In this document: positions 27,017-35,131 of the stretch, piece after piece
Layout: the number at the start of each line of letters is the position of its first letter
How positions within the stretch are numbered: the first letter of the stretch is position 1
Assembly: GCF_002367995.1 (NCBI RefSeq)
Contig: NZ_AP018207.1
Span: forward strand, 4,401,083 to 4,465,082
Source: Calothrix brevissima NIES-22
GTDB taxonomy: Bacteria > Cyanobacteriota > Cyanobacteriia > Cyanobacteriales > Nostocaceae
Reading direction: 5' to 3'
Length of the DNA stretch: 64,000 nt
Notes under the pieces: generated by a model
Seen by the model: the letters and a program-made list of their open reading frames with translations, nothing else
Told to the model about the DNA's origin: nothing
The model's database searches: none
Program-made: the position numbers and the translations under genes

Positions 27017-27709
27017 ATGAATTTAAGTTTTTTTAAAAAGCATCCACTGTTGTTATTAACAATAATTTTCTTTGGGCTTTTTTTCAGCAGTACAGTAGTT
27101 TCTGCCGGACTTAAATTATATTTAACTCACCGGGAATCCGCCTCAATCAAAATACTAAACTCCCCAGATATTAATATTAACAAACAACAAATACCTGTTG
27201 ATAAATTACTAAAATTAATTCAGCAGCGATTGCTAATTGCACATGATGTAGCACGTTGGAAATGGAATAATCAACGCCCTATTGAGGATTTAAAACGCGA
27301 ACAGGAGTTACTATTAAAAGTTAGGCAACAAGCAACAAGCCAGAATTTAGACCCCAATAAAGTAGCAGCATTTTTTCAAGCACAAATAGACGCAGGAAAA
27401 CTGATTCAAAAAGCTGACTTTCAAAAATGGAAAAAACAAGGAATTAAATCTTTTAGTAATGTACCGGACTTAACCCAAACAATCCGACCATCCCTAGATA
27501 AATTAAACACAGAATTTCTCCTGGCTTTAACAGAATTAACTCCGGTTCTAGGCTGTACAGAGATTAGAGAATTAATTCAGTCACGTTCCCAGGTAATTAT
27601 TCAGGGTGATGGTATTGATAAACAAGTGCAGAATTTATCAATTTCACCATTACTACAATTGAAAAGCGATTCTTGTAAAGTAGTTTCCAAAGTTGAGGCT
27701 AAAGTTTAA
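27017..27709 (+). CDS. Exported chorismate mutase, AroQ gamma class
   Basis: From ATG 27017 the protein has 230 residues. A hydrophobic N-terminus (LLLLTIIFFGLFFSSTVVSA) is a signal peptide or membrane anchor. The AroQ-gamma signature follows: PVDKLLKLIQQRLLIAHDVA, RWKWNNQRPIEDLKREQELL and FFQAQIDAGKLIQ. These supply the Arg, Lys and Gln residues known to bind chorismate in this all-helical family. The enzyme would convert chorismate to prephenate outside the cytoplasm. Gamma-class mutases are secreted in several proteobacteria and mycobacteria; the purpose of a periplasmic form in a cyanobacterium is unclear. An upstream in-frame TTG (26984) is less likely because the signal peptide begins at the ATG. 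Confidence 0.85.
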   Translation: MNLSFFKKHPLLLLTIIFFGLFFSSTVVSAGLKLYLTHRESASIKILNSPDININKQQIPVDKLLKLIQQRLLIAHDVARWKWNNQRPIEDLKREQELLLKVRQQATSQNLDPNKVAAFFQAQIDAGKLIQKADFQKWKKQGIKSFSNVPDLTQTIRPSLDKLNTEFLLALTELTPVLGCTEIRELIQSRSQVIIQGDGIDKQVQNLSISPLLQLKSDSCKVVSKVEAKV

Positions 27710-27725
27710 GTAGTTGAAATGGGTA

Positions 27726-29195
27726 TTAAATATTTATACCAGCCAAGTATTTCTGTAAACCTATATGAGCGAAAGAGTAAATACCCCTTGCTCTCTCAAC
27801 CAATAAACCATTGTGAGCTTGAATATATTTAAGAATCACAGCGCTATCAATTCCTGTGAAATCTAAACTTAAAATATATTCGCAAATCTGCTGCTCAATA
27901 GCTGCTTTTAAAAACAAATATTCGCCTTTATACCAATAATTTTTTGCAATATTACGCAATAATTCTGCTGTCTGGCTCACAGAAATTTGCTGAAACATAG
28001 CATCGCATTGAATATGACGCTGGTTATCCGATTGTGTAAGCAAAATATCTAATGCTTCTTGATAAATTGCTGATGTATTTAAGTGAAAATCTGCTCTATC
28101 TTCAAAAACTAAACAGAGAAAAGTTAATAATAAAGGATTAGTAGCTAGTGATTTTAATGCTTGATTTTGTCGCAGTTTATATAAAAAATCTTCAGATTGG
28201 ATCGCGGTTTTATCCTGAAACCATTGAATAGCAAACTGGGTAATCTGCTGCTCATCAAAATCAGCAATTTCTACTTCTGTGAACTGCTCAAAAATATAAT
28301 TCTGTGCTGCAACTCGACAGGTAATTAGAAAAGAATTGGCATAAAATCGGGTAGTAAACTGGCGAATTTCCAGCAAAATTCGGTTATATTCCCTATCCCT
28401 AACTTGATCTAACCCATCTAATAAAACTACCGCTTGTCCTTGAGTGAGAAGGGTGAGCGCCGCATTGGGTGTAGTTACACCGCAATCTTCAAACTGTTCT
28501 GTAATATACTCTAGTAAGGTGGGTTGCTCTTTTATCTGTGCAAAGTCGTTGAGTTCAATAAATATTGGAACGCGATCGCCTCGATACTCACCCAAGTTAC
28601 ACTGAATAGCCAGCCACTTTAAAAAAATCGTCTTCCCGCTTCCCGGTTTGCCCAAAATCATCAATTTATCGTAGCTTTCTACAGCTTCTATCGCTGGTAA
28701 GCGCGGTTGTTGGAGAACACCCAAGTTAAAACAGTTAAACTTTGTCGGATCGAAATTCCTGACTATCTCCCCAATTTCCAGCCTTCTACGTCTAGCGATT
28801 CGCTCCCAAATGTAAACAGGAATGTAGATATTATCCAACCTTCGCGGCTTTTCCATATCCAGCACCCGCATCACCCCACAACGCCTTTGAATGCTGTTGT
28901 GGACTTTTTCGCGGACATTCTGTACCAAAACTTGAATTTGGCTGATACTAGCTGATGCTTCTTCTTCTGGGAAAGATGAAGGCTTGACAATCTCTTCCCA
29001 ATTTAAGTTAAGCTTCTCGCAAATTGTCACGAAAATATAGCGATCGACAGCTTTACCTTGAAAAAACTTAGTAACCGGCTGACGACTAATTCCTAATTCT
29101 CCCGCTAACCCTTGCTGCGTCAAAGAATTGCGGATTAGCGCAGCTTCAGCCTTACTAATTCCCTTAGCCGATGCTTGAAGCGATCGCCTACTCAT
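27726..29195 (-). CDS. HTH-NACHT NTPase (STAND), short C-terminus
   Basis: A 489-residue protein with an N-terminal helix-turn-helix (residues about 15-50, LTQQGLAGELGISRQPVTKF), then a NACHT module: Walker A GKPGSGKT (about residues 187-194), Walker B VVLLDGLDQV, FLITCRVAA (sensor-like) and NPLLLTFLCLVF (the winged-helix-proximal NP-L motif). Cyanobacterial NACHT proteins normally continue for hundreds of residues with sensor repeats; here the stop comes just after YSFAHIGLQKYLAGI, at the point equivalent to the FxHxxFQEYF motif. Bacterial NACHT proteins can act in anti-phage defence. The HTH could bind the repeats in its own promoter region. It may be a natural short form or a decayed gene. 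Confidence 0.8.
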   Translation of the reverse strand: MSRRSLQASAKGISKAEAALIRNSLTQQGLAGELGISRQPVTKFFQGKAVDRYIFVTICEKLNLNWEEIVKPSSFPEEEASASISQIQVLVQNVREKVHNSIQRRCGVMRVLDMEKPRRLDNIYIPVYIWERIARRRRLEIGEIVRNFDPTKFNCFNLGVLQQPRLPAIEAVESYDKLMILGKPGSGKTIFLKWLAIQCNLGEYRGDRVPIFIELNDFAQIKEQPTLLEYITEQFEDCGVTTPNAALTLLTQGQAVVLLDGLDQVRDREYNRILLEIRQFTTRFYANSFLITCRVAAQNYIFEQFTEVEIADFDEQQITQFAIQWFQDKTAIQSEDFLYKLRQNQALKSLATNPLLLTFLCLVFEDRADFHLNTSAIYQEALDILLTQSDNQRHIQCDAMFQQISVSQTAELLRNIAKNYWYKGEYLFLKAAIEQQICEYILSLDFTGIDSAVILKYIQAHNGLLVERARGIYSFAHIGLQKYLAGINI

Positions 29196-29257
29196 TACCC
29201 CTATATCAAAGCATTTTGTTAATTATATGACTATTTTTCCAAAAAATCATACCTATC

Positions 29258-29313
29258 TCATGCAAAAGTCATGCATAAGTCATGCCTAAGAATGATTGTA
29301 AAACATGCATAAG
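29258..29313. promoter_or_regulatory. Operator-like array of TCATGCATAAG repeats
   Basis: Three abutting 11-bp units, TCATGCAAAAG, TCATGCATAAG and TCATGCCTAAG (29258-29290), and a fourth, ACATGCATAAG, at 29303-29313. The 11-bp period equals one helical turn. The array lies in the 203-bp gap between the divergent NACHT and antitoxin genes, both of which encode HTH domains. Either protein could autoregulate through it. Confidence 0.65.
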
Positions 29314-29398
29314 AGTGCGAACCTAGAGATCTAGGTATTTGACATCTCTTACATAAAGAAGTGAAATATTATGTTACGCGATCGGTTTAGGAGGGATT

Positions 29399-30016
29399 AT
29401 GAGCGGGATTAACGTCACCATTGATGCTCCTTCCGGAAAACATGTTATGCAGCAAGCACTAGAGAAAATCGCCACAGAATTTCAGGATTATCTCAATTCA
29501 CTACAACCTGAGGAAATAAAATGTTTAGCTGAACGATTAACGCCAAAAAATATTAAGCCAAAGTATTCTCAAGCCGAAATAGACTTTGCAGCCAAGCTAG
29601 GCGCAGAACAAATTAGCGATGAAGAACGTAGCCGCTTAGAACTGGCTACCCTCACAAGAAACTTTAGGTGGAGACAAGAATTACTTAAATCGTCATTAAC
29701 GGCACCACAGGTAGCCGATTTACTCAATACAACTCGTCAGACACCACACGATCGCTTAAAAAAGCATAGCTTAATTGCTGTTCAAGATAACGGAGTCTGG
29801 AAATTTCCCACTTGGCAATTCGATCCTGAGGGGCCAGATGGAGTAGTCACTGGGCTACCAGATGTGTTAAAAGCCTTAAAAGTTCCTGCTTTCTCGAAAA
29901 TTAGCTGGTTAACTCGACCCAATAGAGGTTTAAATGGTTTAACACCCATAGAAGCCTTAAAATTTGGTCAAGTAGATGATGTCATTGCCGAAGCCAGTAC
30001 GGTAGGCGTCTTGTAG
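29399..30016 (+). CDS. MbcA/ParS/Xre-like antitoxin (DUF2384-type C-terminus)
   Basis: A 205-residue protein. The middle has an HTH-like segment (LTAPQVADLLNTTRQTPHDRLKK, residues about 100-122), and the C-terminus has the DUF2384 pattern seen in antitoxins of RES toxins: SWLTRPNRGLNGLTPIEAL (W..PN..L.G.TP.EAL), then GQVDDVIAEA. GGAGG lies upstream of ATG 29399. The partner toxin in such systems is usually encoded immediately downstream; here the RES-domain gene is 1.09 kb away on the same strand, with a terminator between. The N-terminal ~90 residues have no recognised domain. Confidence 0.75.
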   Translation: MSGINVTIDAPSGKHVMQQALEKIATEFQDYLNSLQPEEIKCLAERLTPKNIKPKYSQAEIDFAAKLGAEQISDEERSRLELATLTRNFRWRQELLKSSLTAPQVADLLNTTRQTPHDRLKKHSLIAVQDNGVWKFPTWQFDPEGPDGVVTGLPDVLKALKVPAFSKISWLTRPNRGLNGLTPIEALKFGQVDDVIAEASTVGVL

Positions 30017-30054
30017 TAGTCTGTTATTCAACAAATGATCAATCAATTAACGCG

Positions 30055-30096
30055 GAGACGCGGGGAATTAACCTTCCCTGCGTCTCTGTTTCTGTT
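30055..30096 (+). terminator. Rho-independent terminator after the antitoxin gene
   Basis: GAGACGCGGGGAA (30055-30067) pairs with TTCCCTGCGTCTC (30074-30086) around TTAACC, followed by TGTTTCTGTTT. It would separate the antitoxin transcript from the downstream RES gene. Confidence 0.75.
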
Positions 30097-31109
30097 TAAG
30101 GGTTCATTTGGTTGATTCAAGCTTCCCTTAACCGTTCATAGAAATCTGTACAAATCTACCCAAAGATAGACAATACTAGACAAATAAGTTTGTAATCTTA
30201 GTCCAAATTCCTAAAACTACAGGGATAAACGGCAATCCCTCTATCCCATCCATAAAGTTTGGGATTACTTGCACTAATTGTTGCAGACTGTTGATTCAAC
30301 GCTTATTAGGCGTTGTCTTGTCCAAAAAATAGGTAAAGTACTACTTACCATCCGATTTAACGGCGGCTTTACCTAATTTCATCATATCATAACAGGCAAA
30401 CACTACCTATAAATGGGTAAGAATGGGCAGGTTTGTACAGAATTCAACTTACAGTTTCAAACCCCTAAATCCCTGCATCTTTCATCCATATCTTCAACTA
30501 TAGACTCTTGACTCTGGACTATTGACTATTGACTATTGACTAAGTATAAATCCTGCCAAAAAAGCAAATCAGTGGCAGCTAAAAGTTACATAAACTACAG
30601 TTAAATTGATAAAAATGTCCGGAAACACGTAGCTAATACATGAAATTTGCAGTAGATGTAGTTGTAATGTACTAGTCCAGCACAGCAGAAATGCAGCTAA
30701 TATTCAAAATAGATAAAAAAGCTACGTAATCAGCTGGTTTAATTTTGAATTTAGTATGGCGGCTGTAATTTCCCAATGCAGTCAAAGTCTGCAATTTCAT
30801 TAAAGGCTGAATTATCAAGGATAGAAGATGAAATCAACCCTCAAGCTATTCTGCTTTTAAGTTGCACAATCCATTGTGAAGGCTGTTGACAGTTGACAGT
30901 TGACGGTTCACAGTTAACAGTCAACTGTCAACAATAACAATGGAATATTTTTTTACTTGGAAGTCTCTTAGTCAATTTGTCAGGAGGTAAAACACCTCAC
31001 CAAAGACATCTTGGTTTTGTGTTGTTTTCCATTCACAGGAACTTTCATCTTTGATCCTTTATCGTTCATTCTTATTCGCTCAATTATTTCTAATTTCTCC
31101 ATCAACTAG
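30097..31109. other. Non-coding 1-kb stretch between antitoxin and RES toxin genes
   Basis: No credible coding frame on either strand. It contains a GACTATTGAC repeat (30516-30541), an inverted pair GGTAAAG/CTTTACC (about 30331 and 30366) and a strong hairpin made of GTTGACAGTTGAC and GTCAACTGTCAAC (30885-30932). A GGAGG sequence occurs near 30981. It could hide a small RNA or be a remnant of an insertion. Confidence 0.6.
30885..30932. repeat. Perfect inverted repeat GTTGACAGTTGAC / GTCAACTGTCAAC
   Basis: Two 13-nt arms are fully complementary around a loop of 15-22 nt (the left arm can slide by 7 because the unit is tandem). It belongs to the GTTGACA/GTTAACA tandem-repeat family seen elsewhere in the window, here in both orientations. 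Confidence 0.7.
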
Positions 31110-31790
31110 ATGAGGAGTGACAAGGTGGTTAAACTAATTGTCCCGCCACCTAACTTTGGCAGGCCAAAACCAAAATTTCATACCTTAAAAAAGGGTACGG
31201 AACTGTTCAGAATTTTCCGGACAGATTTTGGTACGACTGCTTTAAGTTTTCGCTTTTGGGGGCCTCTTTATCGCTTTGATCATCATCGTGGGAAATTAGC
31301 TAAAGTTTCCTACGAACCTCTGGATTACCATCAACCAGACAATGATAAAGAACGCGGTATCTATTACCTTGCACCAAAAGTTTCTAGTTGTTTAGTAGAA
31401 ATTTTTGGCGATGTTGGTTGTATTGAAATTATCGATCAGCAAATTGCGATCGTCACAGCCACAAGAGATTTAAAATTACTAGATCTACGTGGTGATGGTG
31501 CAATGCGCGCTGGTGCAAATGAAGCCACCCTAGCAAAAACAGAAAAACGCGGTCTTAGCCAAGCTTGGTCACGCTATTTTTATGAACAGTCAGCAATTTA
31601 CTCTCAAATTCATGGGTTAATTTATTACAATGCCCATAATAACGAAGAAGCGATCGCAATTTACGAACGTGCCGAACATTTCTTCACCTGTAAACCCGAA
31701 AATATCTTGCCACTAAGACACGAATTATTACGAGGCGTAATTTTAAAAGCAGCCGAGGACAATAATTTAGAAGTAATTCCTTATTGGTAA
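31110..31790 (+). CDS. RES-domain toxin
   Basis: A 226-residue RES-domain protein. RES toxins degrade NAD+ and pair with Xre/MbcA-type antitoxins. Visible family elements: LFRIFRTDFG near residue 32, the RFDHHRG region (Arg of the R-E-S triad), RGIYYLAPKVSSCLVEIFG (Glu), and a C-terminal GLIYYNAHNNEEAIAIYERA strand-loop that normally carries the Ser. By eye that Ser aligns with Asn (YYN instead of YxS), so activity is uncertain. The protein is longer than a minimal RES domain (about 150 residues). Its likely antitoxin lies 1.09 kb upstream. A GC-rich terminator follows at 31814. Confidence 0.8.
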   Translation: MRSDKVVKLIVPPPNFGRPKPKFHTLKKGTELFRIFRTDFGTTALSFRFWGPLYRFDHHRGKLAKVSYEPLDYHQPDNDKERGIYYLAPKVSSCLVEIFGDVGCIEIIDQQIAIVTATRDLKLLDLRGDGAMRAGANEATLAKTEKRGLSQAWSRYFYEQSAIYSQIHGLIYYNAHNNEEAIAIYERAEHFFTCKPENILPLRHELLRGVILKAAEDNNLEVIPYW

Positions 31791-31813
31791 TTTGTTACCA
31801 TCAATTCCCGTAG

Positions 31814-31836
31814 GGGCGGGGTCTCCCCGCCCTTTT
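31814..31836 (+). terminator. GC-rich terminator after the RES gene
   Basis: GGGCGGGG and CCCCGCCC form an 8-bp stem with a TCT loop followed by TTTTC. Two further copies of the half-stem CCCCGCCCTTTT follow at about 31855 and 31884 within a 28-29-bp tandem duplication (31838-31893), so this is an expanded terminator/repeat tract. Confidence 0.8.
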
Positions 31837-31943
31837 CTTGAGCATCATTCAACCCCGCCCTTTTCTCGATCATTATTCAACCCCGCCCTTTTATTGACGA
31901 TAATTTATATATAGCTATGATTAATTAAATTTGTAGAAAAATT

Positions 31944-32861
31944 ATGATTAGCAAATCAAATCAAGAACCAACTAACAACCAAATTTCCAGAGAAGCAGTA
32001 GACTGGGTACTCAGACGAATTACTCACATCCCGAAAAATTGGTTAATTATTAGCAGTCTATTTATCTTACTCAGCACCATTCAAATTACTGGCGGTGAAA
32101 AATTTACTTTTAAATTTCAAGTAACTAATACAACAGCTATTTTCTCAGCTTTAATTTGGCTGCCATCTTTGCTAAAAATTGTAGCTTTAACCGGAGGCGC
32201 AATCAAAACCCCAGCAGGAGAAATTACAGGCTCTAGTATGATGCCGATGCTACAATCATTAACTGGAGATACTCTAGGATTTTTAATTGAGCATACTAAA
32301 TTAGCAGAAGATGTAGCACCACCACAACAGCAGTTGGAAATGCGACAAATGCGCCATGAATGGCAAAAAGCTTATGCTTCAACAGTCCCTTCTTCAGAAG
32401 CGAGAAAACAAATTGAAAGCTTAAGTCAACGCTACAAAGAACTGAGAAATTCTCTACCACCAGGTGCAAAACGTACATTTGAAATGGAATCGATTGCAGG
32501 TAGAATGCGCGCGTTAGCTTCAGAGGTAAATTTTTCTGAACCAGAGGTAAATAATCTACTGAAATCTAACGATCAAGGTAAGCGATTATTAGGACTTTCT
32601 GTCACAGAATGGTCTGGAGATGCGACTTATTTTTATACTGTGCTAAATATGATTAATAATTCAGAAACCGCTTTTGAACAGACTTGTGCATTACGCGCTG
32701 CAGAAAAGATGGTAATAAAACTTAATAATCAGCAGAAGCAAGACTTACACTCAGTGCTAGTACATCAACGCAATTACAACGAAGCAGAAAAATGCTGGAT
32801 TAGACCTAATTCTAACCGTTGGGCGTTGAGCGATCGCATTTTGACAGCCTTAGAGACGTAA
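31944..32861 (+). CDS. Uncharacterised membrane-anchored protein
   Basis: A 305-residue protein with two predicted membrane helices near the N-terminus (NWLIISSLFILLSTIQI at about 34-50, and TAIFSALIWLPSLLKIVAL at about 66-84) and a helical soluble C-terminal domain of about 200 residues. The linker includes a coiled-coil-like EMRQMRHEWQKAY segment. The last part (KRLLGLSVTEWSGDATYFYTVLNMI, then QTCALRAAEKMV) looks like helical HEAT-type packing. No enzyme motif was seen. It follows the RES gene but is separated by a terminator, so a functional link is not supported. Membrane-anchored sensor or effector roles are possible but unproven. Confidence 0.65.
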   Translation: MISKSNQEPTNNQISREAVDWVLRRITHIPKNWLIISSLFILLSTIQITGGEKFTFKFQVTNTTAIFSALIWLPSLLKIVALTGGAIKTPAGEITGSSMMPMLQSLTGDTLGFLIEHTKLAEDVAPPQQQLEMRQMRHEWQKAYASTVPSSEARKQIESLSQRYKELRNSLPPGAKRTFEMESIAGRMRALASEVNFSEPEVNNLLKSNDQGKRLLGLSVTEWSGDATYFYTVLNMINNSETAFEQTCALRAAEKMVIKLNNQQKQDLHSVLVHQRNYNEAEKCWIRPNSNRWALSDRILTALET

Positions 32862-32878
32862 TTTAATTATTAAATTTT

Positions 32879-33226
32879 TTAACGCGCCTCTAGCTTGGCG
32901 ATTCGCGTCTCTAATTTGTTGACTTGTTGCTTGAGTTCAACTACTAAAGTTGCAAGACGATCAAACATTTTGTCACGTTCTGTCTGTGATAAACTTCTGC
33001 CAGATCCACTTGCAGTTCTAGGCGTCAGAGTTGTTCTTGGCGATGGAGAAACCCTAGTTTGACCAAGTTGATACTGCAACTGATTTAACTGCAACTGCAC
33101 GCGATTTAAATCAGCTTCTAGGTTATTAATTCGCGATTCCACTTGTTGTGATGAAGCAGTATTAGATAAGAGTCCTAACCAAAGCAAAACAGCAAAAATA
33201 CCAGCCAAAAATAATCTTTTAAACAT
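32879..33226 (-). CDS. Small exported coiled-coil protein
   Basis: 115 residues. A signal peptide (LFLAGIFAVLLWLGLLSNTASS) is followed by a heptad-rich helix (VESRINNLEADLNRVQLQL), a Ser/Thr/Pro linker, and a second coiled coil (VVELKQQVNKLETRIAKLEA). Likely a periplasmic oligomer. GGGAGAAAG precedes ATG 33226 on its strand. It is convergent with the membrane-protein gene at 31.9 kb, with only 17 bp between the stops. Conserved in cyanobacteria as far as I can tell; function unknown. Confidence 0.7.
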   Translation of the reverse strand: MFKRLFLAGIFAVLLWLGLLSNTASSQQVESRINNLEADLNRVQLQLNQLQYQLGQTRVSPSPRTTLTPRTASGSGRSLSQTERDKMFDRLATLVVELKQQVNKLETRIAKLEAR

Positions 33227-33322
33227 TATTACTTTCTCCCTTGGGTAAGTAGATAGTAGGAAAAATCACTATCAACTACCCTTGACGTATCTTCTTACAT
33301 TTATTCTCCCTGTTATTCGGCT

Positions 33323-34807
33323 TTATTTATCAGGTTGTAAGTTAGAAAAAAGCCTCTGCCAATCGGTAGATTTAACCTCATTTTCTCCAGCTTTCACTTC
33401 AAATGTCAGATTAGTAGCTTGTGGTTGTTTCAAAGCTTCTATGCAAATTTTAGCCACATCTTCACGGCTAACTTTACCCCGAATATTATCGCCTTGCTCA
33501 AAAATTAATTCCTTTCCACCAGCTTCTTCAGTTAACGCGCAAGGGCGAATAATTGTGTAAGAAATTCCGCTATTTCTTAAACTTTCTTCACCTTGCAATT
33601 TCCAAGTTAAAATTCCTCCCAATTGCTCGTTTAATCTCACTGCTGGCGGTTCTTCATCCAGATTAATCCCAGGACGACCGGGACGAGTTACACCTGCGGA
33701 ACTAACTAAGATAAACTTAGGTAAAGTTGTGCCACCATAAGCTTTAATTGACTCCACTTGTAAAGTGAATCCCCCAGGCGAAAAATGAGGATTTAACGCG
33801 CCATCATATTCAAATTTACTTAACATCAATTGCAATGAGCAAACTCTGCTACTGTCAATTGCTGGCGCATCATTCACCACCTTGGCGCGAAATACAGGAA
33901 TAAAATCTGCAAAAGGAATGCGAATATTTATCCAGGTATTAGCTACAGTATCAAAAGAATAGCTATAACCAATGCCATCCCATTTCCCATCAGTCCGCAA
34001 AAATAATTTATAGCGTTTTCCATCGCCTCTAACACGCAGTTCTACACCTTCATAACCAACTAAATTAAAAGGTGGCTCTAAATTCTTAGTTCTCACAGAA
34101 GCAAAACCACCAGAATTAGCAGTAGAGACATTACCAGCAAACAAAGCTGTATTATCTACAAATTGGATATTACTGGCACTTACACCACCCATTACAACAT
34201 CATCCAATGCTCCCCAGACATTCCGCAATTCATCTGACGGTTGGCTAAAATCAAATATTATTTTTTCATTTGATTGAGCGAGATATGGTTTTGCAGCTTC
34301 TAATAAATTTTTCACACCCCGATATTCCACATTTTCGGGTGTATCGCCTACAATTTCTGGCTGATAAAATTTGACTCCTTGATAATATTTAGCTCTATCT
34401 GCTGTATCTCCTTCTACTGGTTGTACTCGCACCGCAGTACAACAAATTACAGCTTGAATATTCGCCATCACAATAGGAGTCAAAGTTTCTGGTTTAGTAA
34501 TATCTGCAACTACTAAATCAACATCATTATCCAAAATTGCCCTTGCTTTCTCAATATCGCGGACAAGACATCTTACCTGATAGCCACGTTCTAATAATCC
34601 CTTGACTACACGTTTACCTAAACCGCCAGTTGCACCAGCTACTAATATTGGACTCACATTTATTCCTCCATTAGGTTGATTTTTTTCATGTTTAGTACGT
34701 CCTTGAATTAATTTTTGAATGCAATTTAAAAAAGGAATAACCTCAAAATAGGTCAAGGTTTTGATGAACCTGCCAAAGTCCCATTGAGAACGATTTTTTT
34801 CAGTCAC
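33323..34807 (-). CDS. NAD(P)-binding SDR-like protein with inserted CIA30 domain
   Basis: 494 residues. An atypical short-chain dehydrogenase fold begins at about residue 50 with ILVAGATGGLGKRVVKGLL (GxxGxxG) and RCLVRDIEKA. It is interrupted at about residues 160-345 by a CIA30 (complex I intermediate-associated protein 30) beta-sandwich: FDFSQPSDELRNVWGALDD, VVMGGVSASNIQF, GGFASVRT and GYEGVELRVRGDGKRYKL. The SDR fold then resumes with FILVSSAGVTRPGRPGI and SYTIIRPCALTEE. Homologues with the same insertion occur in cyanobacteria and plastids. CIA30 aids complex I assembly in mitochondria, so a role in NDH-1 or photosystem biogenesis is plausible. The first ~48 residues are an unusual extension; a later start is possible. 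Confidence 0.85.
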   Translation of the reverse strand: MTEKNRSQWDFGRFIKTLTYFEVIPFLNCIQKLIQGRTKHEKNQPNGGINVSPILVAGATGGLGKRVVKGLLERGYQVRCLVRDIEKARAILDNDVDLVVADITKPETLTPIVMANIQAVICCTAVRVQPVEGDTADRAKYYQGVKFYQPEIVGDTPENVEYRGVKNLLEAAKPYLAQSNEKIIFDFSQPSDELRNVWGALDDVVMGGVSASNIQFVDNTALFAGNVSTANSGGFASVRTKNLEPPFNLVGYEGVELRVRGDGKRYKLFLRTDGKWDGIGYSYSFDTVANTWINIRIPFADFIPVFRAKVVNDAPAIDSSRVCSLQLMLSKFEYDGALNPHFSPGGFTLQVESIKAYGGTTLPKFILVSSAGVTRPGRPGINLDEEPPAVRLNEQLGGILTWKLQGEESLRNSGISYTIIRPCALTEEAGGKELIFEQGDNIRGKVSREDVAKICIEALKQPQATNLTFEVKAGENEVKSTDWQRLFSNLQPDK

Positions 34808-35100
34808 GATTGCGCCCTCACAACTTTATCTAGTTTATAGCACTCTGATATCATTCATACCTGATTTTCGGGAGATTTGGAATATACGTAAGATAGGTAT
34901 TGAGCAAATAAACTATTATCTATTTGGTAATTGCCAGTTTATAGATATGCATAATTACTATATTTATTATTTGATATTTATATGTAAAAATTACTGTATT
35001 TCAAATCCTCCGAAATACTTCAACCCTTTGAGATTGGAAAAATTTGGCATTGATGTAAATCGCAAAAAACGATATTGTCAAAAATTGTAGCTAAAATTTT

Positions 35101-35131
35101 CCATGCCCAATGCCCCATGCCCCATGCCCAT
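35101..35131. repeat. CCCATGCC-type tandem repeat at the hisC start
   Basis: CCATGCCCAATGCCCCATGCC-like units, also seen at about 368-390. The repeat ends exactly at the hisC start codon and contains several in-frame or near-frame ATGs. Confidence 0.75.

Noticed and set aside
30300-30420. Possible structured RNA (GGTAAAG...CTTTACC) between antitoxin and RES genes
   Set aside because: The pairing is only 7 bp and I see no match to a known RNA; it is left as part of the non-coding stretch.
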